Assembly: GCA_035636095.1 (NCBI GenBank)
Contig: DASPZU010000100.1
Coordinates: 1 to 35,933, forward strand
Length of the DNA stretch: 35,933 nt
Direction of reading: 5' to 3'
Origin: Gp7-AA10 sp035636095
GTDB lineage: Bacteria > Acidobacteriota > Thermoanaerobaculia > Gp7-AA8
The position numbers were made by a program, and so were the translations under genes. Under the pieces are notes generated by a model. That model made no database searches and was not told the DNA's origin. It was given only the letters and a program-made list of their open reading frames with translations. Below are positions 22,486 through 30,203 of this stretch, one piece after another (position 1 is the first letter of the stretch; each line of letters opens with the position of its first letter).

Positions 22486-22530
22486 GTCATCCTGAGCCGC
22501 GTGGACGGCCTTCACTGCGCTCAGGATGAC
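22486..22530. repeat. GTCATCCTGAGC inverted repeat at the response-regulator stop
   Basis: Perfect 12-bp arms GTCATCCTGAGC (22486-22497) and GCTCAGGATGAC (22519-22530) with a 21-nt loop. The right arm contains the last codons and TGA of the response regulator. Likely terminator between it and the aldolase. Confidence 0.75.
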
Positions 22531-22901
22531 CCGTCGCCGCTGACGTACTGTCGGATCTGCTCGACCAGCATGATCACGTCGAATGGCTTTTGCACGGCAC
22601 CATCAGCCCCGAGCTCGGCCAGCTCGGCGCGACTCAGCCGCTCGCCGCTGAGGATGAGAATGGGCAGCTTCTCCAGCCCCGGCTCGCCGCGCAGGGTACG
22701 GATCACCTGGTCGCCCTGCATTCCAGGCATGTTCCTGTCCAGCAGGACCAGGGCGGGACGCTGCTTGCGGGCGACGTCGATGGCCTGCCTGCCGTTGGCG
22801 GCCGTGACGGGCTGGAATCCGAACTCCTTGAGGACGTTGTGCATCAGCGCGAGAATCGGACCGTCGTCGTCAACGACGAGGATGACTGGTTTTTCACTCA
22901 T
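22521..22901 (-). CDS. Single-domain response regulator
   Basis: 126 residues, only a CheY-like receiver domain. Acidic pocket D-D-D at 11-13, phospho-acceptor Asp55 in L-V-L-L-D-R-N-M-P-G, switch Ser in I-L-I-L-S-G-E, and the conserved Lys in V-Q-K-P-F-D (about 105). There is no output domain and no kinase in the window, so it must act by protein contact. It is divergent from sdaAB across a 108-nt gap that contains a heptamer hairpin. Its stop codon lies inside a GTCATCCTGAGC inverted repeat (22486-22530), which supplies the last two Ser codons. The ATG at 22901 is chosen because the domain begins four residues later. Confidence 0.9.
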   Translation of the reverse strand: MSEKPVILVVDDDGPILALMHNVLKEFGFQPVTAANGRQAIDVARKQRPALVLLDRNMPGMQGDQVIRTLRGEPGLEKLPILILSGERLSRAELAELGADGAVQKPFDVIMLVEQIRQYVSGDGSS

Positions 22902-22941
22902 CGCATACCGACCGTTTGGAATTTCCAGTGTATGACAGATT

Positions 22942-22993
22942 CCGGGTGCCGCGTGCCGCGTGCCGGGTATCAACACTTTTCGGCACCCGGCAC
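22942..22993. repeat. Heptamer inverted array GSGTGCC
   Basis: Heptamers GGGTGCC, GCGTGCC, GCGTGCC, GGGTATC (22944-22971), an 11-nt loop-like spacer, then GGCACCCGGCAC (22982-22993) as the opposite arm. Sits in the divergent gap between the response regulator and sdaAB, ending 1 nt before the shared 12-mer. Confidence 0.75.
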
Positions 22994-23005
22994 TAAACTG
23001 ACGAA
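22994..23005 (+). promoter_or_regulatory. Shared 12-mer TAAACTGACGAA before sdaAB
   Basis: Identical to 33408-33419 before aroC. In both places it ends exactly 4 nt before the ATG and follows shortly after a heptamer hairpin. TAAACT fits a TANNNT -10 box with 10 nt to the start. Confidence 0.45.
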
Positions 23006-23009
23006 TGAC

Positions 23010-23693
23010 ATGACTGTTAGACACGACAGAAAGGTGTCGATTCTGGACGTGATGGGCCCCGTGATGGTCGGTCCGTCCAGCTCGCATACTGCCGGGACGG
23101 CGCGACTTGGGCGAGTCGCGCGCGAGATCCTTGATGAAGATCCTGCCACCGTCCGTTTCTACCTGCATCCGCCGCTGGCGGCCACGTATCGCGGCCACGG
23201 ATCGGATTTCGCGCTAGTCGGCGGCGCGATCGGATTGAATGTCGACGATCCGCGAATTCCGGAGGCGATAAGAATCGCGGAGCAGATGGGCGTCAACATC
23301 GAATTCCACGAAGAAGACCTCGGCGAGGTCCATCCCAACACCGTTCGCATCGAGATCGAGGGAAAAGAGCGCCAGGCCGAGGTGGTTGGATCGTCGATCG
23401 GCGGCGGGGTGATCGAAGTCTTCAAGATCAACGGTTTTCAAACGCGATTCAAAGGGGACTCGCCGACGTTGCTGCTGTTCTATCGCGATCGTCCGGGCAT
23501 GATCTCCGAGGTCACGCGGATCATCGCGGAGGAGAGAATCAACATCGCCTCCCTTTACTGCTCGCGCAAGCAGCGCGGCAAAGACGCCTTCATGCAGATC
23601 GATGTCGATTCGCCGATCTCGGATGCGGCGCTTGCCGGGATCGCTTCAATGGAGGATGTCGCCGAGGCGAGATATCTGGACAGAATTCCATGA
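23010..23693 (+). CDS. sdaAB: L-serine dehydratase, iron-sulfur dependent, beta subunit
   Basis: 227 residues. With the alpha subunit it deaminates L-serine to pyruvate and ammonia. Signatures: V-S-I-L-D-V-M-G-P-V-M-V-G-P-S-S-S-H-T-A-G-T-A-R-L-G at the N-terminus, the S-I-G-G-G turn, and a C-terminal ACT domain (L-L-L-F-Y-R-D-R-P-G-M-I-S-E-V) that probably senses serine. The ATG at 23010 has no Shine-Dalgarno; TAAACT lies 10 nt before it in a 12-mer (TAAACTGACGAA) that also precedes aroC at the same spacing, so a leaderless or near-leaderless transcript is possible. The alpha subunit follows after a 66-nt gap filled by an octamer hairpin. Confidence 0.95.
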   Translation: MTVRHDRKVSILDVMGPVMVGPSSSHTAGTARLGRVAREILDEDPATVRFYLHPPLAATYRGHGSDFALVGGAIGLNVDDPRIPEAIRIAEQMGVNIEFHEEDLGEVHPNTVRIEIEGKERQAEVVGSSIGGGVIEVFKINGFQTRFKGDSPTLLLFYRDRPGMISEVTRIIAEERINIASLYCSRKQRGKDAFMQIDVDSPISDAALAGIASMEDVAEARYLDRIP

Positions 23694-23695
23694 GG

Positions 23696-23759
23696 GGTTG
23701 CCTGGTTGCTAGGTTCCTGGGTTACTGAGCAACCGAGCAACCCAGAAACCCAGCAAACC
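23696..23759. repeat. Octamer inverted array between sdaAB and sdaAA
   Basis: Exactly eight octamers with no spacer: GGTTGCCT, GGTTGCTA, GGTTCCTG, GGTTACTG, then AGCAACCG, AGCAACCC, AGAAACCC, AGCAAACC. The second four are the complement of the first. The array ends on the base before the sdaAA ATG and starts 3 nt after the sdaAB stop. Confidence 0.85.
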
Positions 23760-24710
23760 ATGATCGAATCCTTCAAACAACTCGAACAATTCGCCAAAGA
23801 TCGCGACCTTGCCGAAGTCTTTCTGGAGACCGACGAGCAGGAGCACGCGGTCCCGCGCGATCAGATCCTCGAAGCGCTGCGCAAGCGCCGCGCGGTCATG
23901 CGCGACTGTGTCGAGCGCGGCAAGAGCGGTGGTCTCTCGATGGGCAAGCTGGTGGGCAACGAGGCCAGGCTTCTCAACGAAGCATTTCAAAGCGGCAGGA
24001 CATTTCTCGATCCGCTGACCGTCAAGGCGGAGCTGTACGCCTTGTCGGTGATGGGCGAGAACTCGCGCATGGGCGTCATCGTCGCGGCGCCCACCGCCGG
24101 GGCGGGTGGGGTTGTTCCGGGAATGCTGTTGGCGCTCGAGGAGGAACGCAAGGTCGATCCGGAGAAGACCGTGCGCGCGCTGGTGGTGGCCGGCGGAATC
24201 GGATCGATCATCGCGCTGACCGCCAACATCTCCGGTGCCGCCGGCGGATGTCAGAACGAAGTTGGGGTGGCCTCTTCGATGGGGGCGGCCGCCGTCGCGT
24301 ACATGATGGACGGCAGCCCACGGCAGTCGATTCACGCGGCCGCGCTCGCGCTCAAGAACACCCTGGGCCTCGTTTGTGATCCGGTGGGCGGGCTGGTGGA
24401 AGTCCCGTGTGTGAAACGCAACGCGCTTTTCGCCGTCCATGGACTGACGGCGGCGCAGCTTGCCCTTGCCGGAGTCGAATCGGTCATCCCGATGGATGAA
24501 ATCGTGGAGGCCATGGTCCGCATCGGCCGGGCGCTGCCGCGCGGTCTCAAGGAGACGGCAGAGGGCGGTCTTGCCACAACGGTGACCGGCTGCGAAATCG
24601 GACAGCGGATCAAGGATGAAGCGAATCAGCGGCGGGCCGCGCGCGCCGCGGAGCGCGAACGCGTCGCGCAGGAACGCAAGAGCGCCACACCTACCAAATC
24701 CGCTTCCTAA
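23760..24710 (+). CDS. sdaAA: L-serine dehydratase, iron-sulfur dependent, alpha subunit
   Basis: 316 residues. Catalytic, [4Fe-4S]-binding half of the enzyme. Cluster cysteines are visible at 164 (G-G-C-Q-N-E-V-G), 206 (L-V-C-D-P-V-G-G) and 217 (V-P-C-V-K-R-N). Other family motifs are S-M-G-K-L-V-G-N-E, A-P-T-A-G-A-G-G-V-V-P-G and the late T-V-T-G-C-E-I-G. The C-terminus has an Ala/Arg/Glu-rich helical tail. The ATG follows immediately after the last base of the octamer inverted repeat (23696-23759). No Shine-Dalgarno is present outside it, so initiation must depend on coupling or on the repeat RNA. The oxygen-labile cluster is notable beside aerobic metabolism. Confidence 0.95.
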   Translation: MIESFKQLEQFAKDRDLAEVFLETDEQEHAVPRDQILEALRKRRAVMRDCVERGKSGGLSMGKLVGNEARLLNEAFQSGRTFLDPLTVKAELYALSVMGENSRMGVIVAAPTAGAGGVVPGMLLALEEERKVDPEKTVRALVVAGGIGSIIALTANISGAAGGCQNEVGVASSMGAAAVAYMMDGSPRQSIHAAALALKNTLGLVCDPVGGLVEVPCVKRNALFAVHGLTAAQLALAGVESVIPMDEIVEAMVRIGRALPRGLKETAEGGLATTVTGCEIGQRIKDEANQRRAARAAERERVAQERKSATPTKSAS

Positions 24711-24742
24711 TCAGTATCCTGACCCCCCAGCCAGGAGGAGCC

Positions 24743-27469
24743 ATGCGACAGATGAAGCCCGGCATCGCGCTGTTCGCCTTTCTCTTCATTTTTGCCGCGA
24801 ACGTCCCGCAAGTCGACATTCCCTATCAAAAATTCGTGCTCAAGAACGGTCTCACTCTGATCGTGCATGAGGACCGCAAGGCGCCCATCGTGGCGGTCAA
24901 CGTCTGGTACCACGTCGGCTCGAAGAATGAGAAAGAGGGGAAAACCGGATTCGCGCACCTCTTCGAACATCTGATGTTCAACGGCAGCGAGCACTTCAAC
25001 ACCGATTACTTCAAAGCGGTGGAGAAAGTCGGAGCGACCGATCTCAACGGAACGACCAACAACGATCGCACCAACTACTTCCAGAACGTCCCGACTTCAG
25101 CCGTGGACATGATTTTGTGGCTCGAGTCCGACCGCATGGGTCATCTGCTCGGCGCCATCGATCAGCCGAAGCTCGACGAGCAGCGGGGCGTGGTACAGAA
25201 CGAAAAGCGTCAGGGCGAGAACCAGCCCTACGCCATCAGCCAGGAGCTGATCACCAGGGCGGTCTATCCAGCGGGTCACCCGTACGCGCACACCGTGATC
25301 GGGTCGATGGAAGATCTGAACGCAGCCTCGCTCAACGACGTCAAAGATTGGTTCAAGGCGTACTACGGGCCGTCCAACGCCGTGATCGTGATCGCGGGCG
25401 ACATCGACGCCGCGCCCGCCAGGCAGAAGGTCGAAAAATATTTCGGCGACATCCCGCCCGGCCCGCCCGTCGCGCGCTTCGAGTCGTGGGTCTCGAAGCG
25501 CAGCGGAATACAGCTGCAGGTCGCGCAGGACCGCGTTCCGCAGGCGCGCCTGTACAAGGTTTGGAACGCGCCGGAATATGGAACGGCCAACAACATCTAT
25601 CTCAACCTGTTGTCGGACGTGCTGGTCAGCGACAAAGCCTCGCGGCTCTACAAGCGTCTGGTCTACGACGATCAGATTGCGACCAACGTCGGCGCGTCGA
25701 TCGACTCGCGCGAGATCGGCGGCCTTTTCATCATCACCGCTACAGCAAAACCTGGCGACGACCTGACCAAAGTGCGGAAAGCGGTCGATGAGGAGCTCGG
25801 GCGTCTGCTCGCGAACGGCCCGACGCAAGATGAGCTCGATCGCGTGCGCACGCAATACTTCGCGCGATTCGTCCGCGGAGCGGAGCGCATCGGCGGTTTC
25901 GGCGGGAAGTCGGACATCCTCGCGCTGAGCGAAGTCTTCGGCGGAAGCCCCGACGCCTACAAGCAGCAACTTGCGCGGGTTGCCGGTGCGACGACGGCCG
26001 ACTTGCAACGCGCCGGCCGCGAGTGGATCGGCGACGGCCTGTATGAACTCGAGGTTCGTCCGTTCCCCAAGCTGGTGGCCGAGGGCGCAGGCGCAGATCG
26101 GTCGAAGCTGCCGGAAGCAGGGAAGCCTCCGGCGCCGAAATTCGCGACGGTGCAGCGCGCAAAACTGTCGAACGGCCTGCAGCTTCTGGTCGCAGAGCGA
26201 CACACGGTCCCCACCGTGAACTTCAATCTCATGGTGGACGCAGGCTATGCCAGCGACCAGATGGCCATTCCGGGGACGGCATCACTGGCGATGCAGATGC
26301 TGGACGAAGGAACGACGACACGCAACGGTCTTCAGATCAGCACCGAGCTGGCGCGACTCGGCGCGAATCTCAGCGCCGGCTCGAACATCGACACATCGCT
26401 GGTCAATCTGTCGGCGTTGAAGACGACACTCGATCCGGCCCTCGATCTGTGGGCCGATGTGATCTTGCATCCCGCCTTCAATCCGCCCGATTTTGCCCGC
26501 CGGCAGAAGCTGCTCATCGCAGCGATCCAACGTGAAAAAGCGACGCCTGCTCAAATGGCTTTGCGTGTGCTGCCGCGATTCATCTACGGGACCAACCACG
26601 CGTATGGCAATCCCTTCACCGGCTCGGGGACCGAAGCATCGGTCGCCAAGATCACGCGCGACGATCTGGTCAAGTTTCATCAGACATGGTTCAAGCCGAA
26701 CAACGCCACCATCGTCGTGGTCGGCGACACGACTCTGGCCGAGATCCAACCGAAGCTCGAGAAGCTTTTTGCATCGTGGAAACCCGGCGACGTTCCGAAG
26801 AAGAACATCGGTAAGGTTGCCGTCAATGACAAGCCGGCTGTCTATCTGGTCGACAAGCCGGGTGCGATCCAATCCACCATCATCGCGGGCGTGGTCGCGC
26901 CGCCAAAAGCGAATCCGAACGAGATTGCGCTCGAAACGATGAACACCGTCCTCGGCGGCGCGTTCGTGTCACGGCTCAACATGAACTTGCGCGAGGACAA
27001 ACACTGGTCCTACGGCGCGGGCAGCTTCTTGCCGGATGCCCGCGGGCAGCGGATGTTCATCGCGTTTGCGCCGGTGCAGAGCGACAAGACCAAAGAGTCG
27101 CTGGTGGAGATCAACAAGGAGCTGCACGAGATCGTCAAGGAGCGGCCGGTCACTGACGAAGAATTGGCGAGGGCCAAGGGTAGGATCACGCAGTCGCTCC
27201 CCGGCCAGTGGGAGACCTCCACCGCCGTGGCGGCGGCGATCCGCGACATGGTGCAGTTCAACCTTCCCGCCGACTACTGGGAGACTTACGCCGGCAAGGT
27301 GTCGTCGATGACGCCCCACGACATGGTCCACGTCGCGCCGGAAGTTGTGAAGCCGAATAACCTGGTGTGGGTGGTGGTCGGCGACCGAGCAAAGGTCGAG
27401 AACGGCATTCGCGATCTCAACCTCGGCGAGCTGCATATTGTCGATGCGGATGGGAATCCAGTTAGCTAA
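24743..27469 (+). CDS. M16 family zinc metallopeptidase (two-domain, pitrilysin type)
   Basis: 908 residues, exported by an N-terminal hydrophobic signal (residues 5-20). The first half is the active M16 domain: inverted zinc motif H-L-F-E-H (His72, Glu75, His76) and distal ligand Glu154 in Q-N-E-K-R. The second half (from about residue 470, K-L-S-N-G-L-Q-L-L-V-A-E) repeats the fold but lacks HxxEH, so it is the inactive clamp domain (R-E-D-K-H-W-S-Y-G-A near its end is the usual substrate-binding R/Y region). It degrades peptides in the periplasm or outside. AGGAGG lies 5 nt before the ATG, the best ribosome site in this stretch. The gene ends before a strong palindrome shared with the convergent VWA gene. 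Confidence 0.93.
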   Translation: MRQMKPGIALFAFLFIFAANVPQVDIPYQKFVLKNGLTLIVHEDRKAPIVAVNVWYHVGSKNEKEGKTGFAHLFEHLMFNGSEHFNTDYFKAVEKVGATDLNGTTNNDRTNYFQNVPTSAVDMILWLESDRMGHLLGAIDQPKLDEQRGVVQNEKRQGENQPYAISQELITRAVYPAGHPYAHTVIGSMEDLNAASLNDVKDWFKAYYGPSNAVIVIAGDIDAAPARQKVEKYFGDIPPGPPVARFESWVSKRSGIQLQVAQDRVPQARLYKVWNAPEYGTANNIYLNLLSDVLVSDKASRLYKRLVYDDQIATNVGASIDSREIGGLFIITATAKPGDDLTKVRKAVDEELGRLLANGPTQDELDRVRTQYFARFVRGAERIGGFGGKSDILALSEVFGGSPDAYKQQLARVAGATTADLQRAGREWIGDGLYELEVRPFPKLVAEGAGADRSKLPEAGKPPAPKFATVQRAKLSNGLQLLVAERHTVPTVNFNLMVDAGYASDQMAIPGTASLAMQMLDEGTTTRNGLQISTELARLGANLSAGSNIDTSLVNLSALKTTLDPALDLWADVILHPAFNPPDFARRQKLLIAAIQREKATPAQMALRVLPRFIYGTNHAYGNPFTGSGTEASVAKITRDDLVKFHQTWFKPNNATIVVVGDTTLAEIQPKLEKLFASWKPGDVPKKNIGKVAVNDKPAVYLVDKPGAIQSTIIAGVVAPPKANPNEIALETMNTVLGGAFVSRLNMNLREDKHWSYGAGSFLPDARGQRMFIAFAPVQSDKTKESLVEINKELHEIVKERPVTDEELARAKGRITQSLPGQWETSTAVAAAIRDMVQFNLPADYWETYAGKVSSMTPHDMVHVAPEVVKPNNLVWVVVGDRAKVENGIRDLNLGELHIVDADGNPVS

Positions 27470-27473
27470 CAAG

Positions 27474-27527
27474 GTGGAGCGCCGCTGACCTCAGCGGCGC
27501 GCGCCGCCGGGGTCGGCGGCGCTCCAC
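27474..27527. terminator. GTGGAGCG palindrome, likely bidirectional terminator
   Basis: Outer arms GTGGAGCGCCGC (27474-27485) and GCGGCGCTCCAC (27516-27527) enclose two inner hairpins, GCCGCTGA/TCAGCGGC (27481-27498) and GCCGCC/GGCGGC (27503-27520). It is followed by TTT and fills the 62-nt gap between two convergent stops. The complete form of the repeat also found twice in addA. Confidence 0.7.
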
Positions 27528-27531
27528 TTTC

Positions 27532-30159
27532 CTACGGGTAATAACCCCTTATGGTCTTGGCGCGTCCGTCGCTGACCTGCACCGAAACTTCGCGCCACTT
27601 CGATCCCGGCTTGACGTTGTCGCCGGGGTAGAAGCCGAGGATGTATTGGGAGCGGAGCTCGCTCTGAATGTCGCCGTAGATCCGGGTCAGGTCCGCTGCG
27701 TTCTCGATGTAGTAAACGTTTCCGCCGGTTTCACTGCAGAACCTGCCCAGCTTGTAACGCACATCGACTTCCGTGCCGTGGATGCCGATGCCGATGGCGT
27801 AGATCGGCACCGCCGATCGCCGCGCGTACTCCAGCGCCTGATCGAACGAGAATTTCGAGGCGGTGTCCTTGCCGTCGGTGATGAGAACCAGCGCTTTCTG
27901 ACCTTTCACGCCCACGAAGTTGTAGAGCGAGTAGACCACTGCGTCGTAGAGCGCGGTCGCTTCCTCGGCCCGCAGCTTCGCGAGCCCGGCGTTGACATCG
28001 GAAAGCCTGGGCGACCATCGCTGGATCAGTTGCGGCTGGGTGTCGAATGAAACGAGGAAGGCACGGTCGCCTTTCTTCATCACGTTGGCAAAGAACTGTG
28101 ATCCCGCTTTTCGCGCTTCGTCCATGCGCGGCTGCATCGATGCCGAGGTGTCGACCGCCATCCCGATCTGCAGTGAGAGATTGTTGACGTGCTCAAACTT
28201 CGTGACCTTGACCGGCTTTCCTTCATCGAGGACTTTGAACGCCGTCTCGGGCAGATCGTTCACCGGATGACCGTTGCGAATGACCGTGGTCGGCAGCTCG
28301 ATGAGGTGGACGTTGACCTCCTCCATGAACTGGGGGGAGTTGATCATCACCAGGTCTTCGACCGGCGGCTGATTCGGCTCGTCCTTGAGCGACGCGACTG
28401 CTCGCAGGTATCCGACTCCCTCGGTCTTGGGGATGTCGACGGTCTGCACCCATGGCGATCCGAACAGGGTTGCCAGGCGTGTCTCGTTGAGGAAGAGCTC
28501 GACGCGATCGAGTTTCTTTCCTTCCGGAATGTTGACCCCCATCTCGACGCGCGTCCTGCCGTGCAGATTGATGGCCACGCGCGGCGAGATGATGCGAACG
28601 CGGAAGGGCTCGTTGCCGGTGTTCGCGACGATCTCATCGCCGGCGATCGACTCACCCTTCTCGTTGAGCGCGACGGCGCGGATGCGATGCTGCCGCGGGA
28701 CGTCGCCAAAATCGAGATCGAGCGTGTACGGCGGCTGCCGCTTGACCATGACCTTCTTGCCGTCGAGGTAGAACTCGACGGCCTTGATGTTCTCGCCGTA
28801 CGCCATGGTGTCGATGTGCTGGATGCCGTTCAAAAGATCGTCGGAGAGCGGAACGATGCGTAACCTCGTGGTGTCGGATTCGATGTCGTCCTTCAACTGG
28901 GCCAGCATCGAAGCCGCGTTTTCCTTCTGTTTGCGTTGCTCCGGCGTGTCGAGGATCTCGGGAACCGAGAGCGTCTTCTCCACAATGGCCTCGGCCGTCG
29001 AATTCGAATCGGCGATCCTGATGCGGGCCTTGTAATCGGCGGGGCGGAGGAAGCGATCGATCACCACCGCAACTTTTTCGTCCTTGATGTCGCCGGGATA
29101 GTCGAAGCGATAGCGGTAGTTCTCGAAAAGCTGGTCCTCTTTGAGGATTTCGCCGGTGACGTCGATGCTGTATTGCTTCGTGCCGCCCACGTCCTGCAGC
29201 GCGAGTTGAGCGCGCGGCACCAGAAGCGTCATCTGGGCGTCGGTTCGGCCGCCCTGTTTGGCGGGATATTTCACCGCAAAGTCGGCTTCGAGCCTGGTGG
29301 CGTTCGGCGTTGCGATGACGACCGAGCGAAGGATCTTGTGGACATCCTCCTCGTTGATCTCGGGCGGATTGAAGACCCTCATGATGTCGGTCTTGTTCAT
29401 CTGCGTCTGATAGACGGCTTTGAGGATTTCGTCGCCCGATTTGCACTGGAACTCGAGGTTCGTCATGGTCGTGTTAGGCGCAGCGGGACCAAAGACGTAG
29501 CGGACTGCGCCCGTGCCGTTGATGTCCGTCCCGATGGCATCCTGGGACACCAGCTCGGCCATCGAGTCGAAATCCGTCCCGCGGCTGATTCCCATCGGTA
29601 TCCACAATCGGTAATCGACGCCGTTTCGCGGCCGAAAGAACAGGAAGCGCACGTCGTGGCCCAATCCCGGAATGTAGATGTACTTCCAGACCTGAATGGG
29701 CACGAGCAGCCGGCAATCGGAATCGATCAACTCCGCCGGCTCGCCATGGATCAGGTAGATGCGCGACCGATCGGAGGATACGTTCTTGAATTGCTCCTTG
29801 ACGGTTTCGAGGCGTCCGTAATATTGATCCCGGAAGGAATGGTTCGTCGTTCCCTGCATCTGATCGCGGCGGCGCCAGAACTCGGTGATGTAAATCTCGC
29901 GTTGCGGGTCGGTTTCCAGCATCAGGAAGGTGTCGAGCTCCGAGTCCTGCATGATCGGCTGGACGTCCTGCAGAAACTCACGATACTTGTCGGGCAGGTT
30001 CTTGATCCGCTCCTTCCGCTCGCGGCGGGAGAGCTTCCGAACACCCGCATCCTGCTTGGCCGGAGGTTTGGCGGGATCGGGAGGATTGTTTGTTTGAGCG
30101 ACAATGTTCGGAGCTAGAAAGGAGAGAGCAACTACGGCGGAGAGCGCGATCCTCTTCAT
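27532..30159 (-). CDS. Secreted VWFA-related protein with GWxTD-type N-terminal domain
   Basis: 875 residues. Signal peptide K-R-I-A-L-S-A-V-V-A-L-S-F-L-A-P-N-I-V-A-Q. Residues about 50-230 resemble the GWxTD domain, with D-P-Q-R-E and E-F-W-R-R-R-D-Q (about 92-99) and F-Y/Y-Y-G-R repeats. The middle (about 250-630) is predicted beta-rich, with a D-L-D-F-G-D-V-P-R-Q-H-R-I-R-A-V bacterial Ig-like part. The C-terminal VWA domain carries the MIDAS D-T-S-A-S near residue 667, then T-D-G-K-D, and ends in L-G-F-Y-P-G as in acidobacterial VWFA-related proteins. Probably binds proteins at the cell surface or periplasm; partner unknown. The ATG at 30159 has AGGA upstream; TAGAAT (30181-30176) is its likely -10. 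A much longer frame upstream overlaps the desulfurase and is rejected. Confidence 0.85.
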   Translation of the reverse strand: MKRIALSAVVALSFLAPNIVAQTNNPPDPAKPPAKQDAGVRKLSRRERKERIKNLPDKYREFLQDVQPIMQDSELDTFLMLETDPQREIYITEFWRRRDQMQGTTNHSFRDQYYGRLETVKEQFKNVSSDRSRIYLIHGEPAELIDSDCRLLVPIQVWKYIYIPGLGHDVRFLFFRPRNGVDYRLWIPMGISRGTDFDSMAELVSQDAIGTDINGTGAVRYVFGPAAPNTTMTNLEFQCKSGDEILKAVYQTQMNKTDIMRVFNPPEINEEDVHKILRSVVIATPNATRLEADFAVKYPAKQGGRTDAQMTLLVPRAQLALQDVGGTKQYSIDVTGEILKEDQLFENYRYRFDYPGDIKDEKVAVVIDRFLRPADYKARIRIADSNSTAEAIVEKTLSVPEILDTPEQRKQKENAASMLAQLKDDIESDTTRLRIVPLSDDLLNGIQHIDTMAYGENIKAVEFYLDGKKVMVKRQPPYTLDLDFGDVPRQHRIRAVALNEKGESIAGDEIVANTGNEPFRVRIISPRVAINLHGRTRVEMGVNIPEGKKLDRVELFLNETRLATLFGSPWVQTVDIPKTEGVGYLRAVASLKDEPNQPPVEDLVMINSPQFMEEVNVHLIELPTTVIRNGHPVNDLPETAFKVLDEGKPVKVTKFEHVNNLSLQIGMAVDTSASMQPRMDEARKAGSQFFANVMKKGDRAFLVSFDTQPQLIQRWSPRLSDVNAGLAKLRAEEATALYDAVVYSLYNFVGVKGQKALVLITDGKDTASKFSFDQALEYARRSAVPIYAIGIGIHGTEVDVRYKLGRFCSETGGNVYYIENAADLTRIYGDIQSELRSQYILGFYPGDNVKPGSKWREVSVQVSDGRAKTIRGYYP

Positions 30160-30203
30160 GGTTGTCCTGTGAGCGATTCTATGCGCGTCTACCTCGATAA
30201 CAA
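30160..30203 (-). promoter_or_regulatory. Likely promoter of the VWA gene inside the desulfurase start
   Basis: On the minus strand TAGAAT (30181-30176) lies 16 nt before the ATG at 30159, with TTGTTA about 16 nt further upstream inside the desulfurase codons. The inter-start gap is only 21 nt, so promoter and opposing gene must overlap. The -35 match is weak. Confidence 0.4.

Noticed and set aside
27461..27470. GTTAGCTAAC perfect palindrome at the M16 peptidase stop
   Set aside because: Short and likely incidental to the Val-Ser-stop codons; no second copy seen.
3837..29479. Heptamer GTTAGGC/GCCTAAC seen seven times, considered as a HIP1- or Chi-like motif
   Set aside because: A rough base-composition estimate already predicts about four to five in this length, and orientation is mixed; not convincing.
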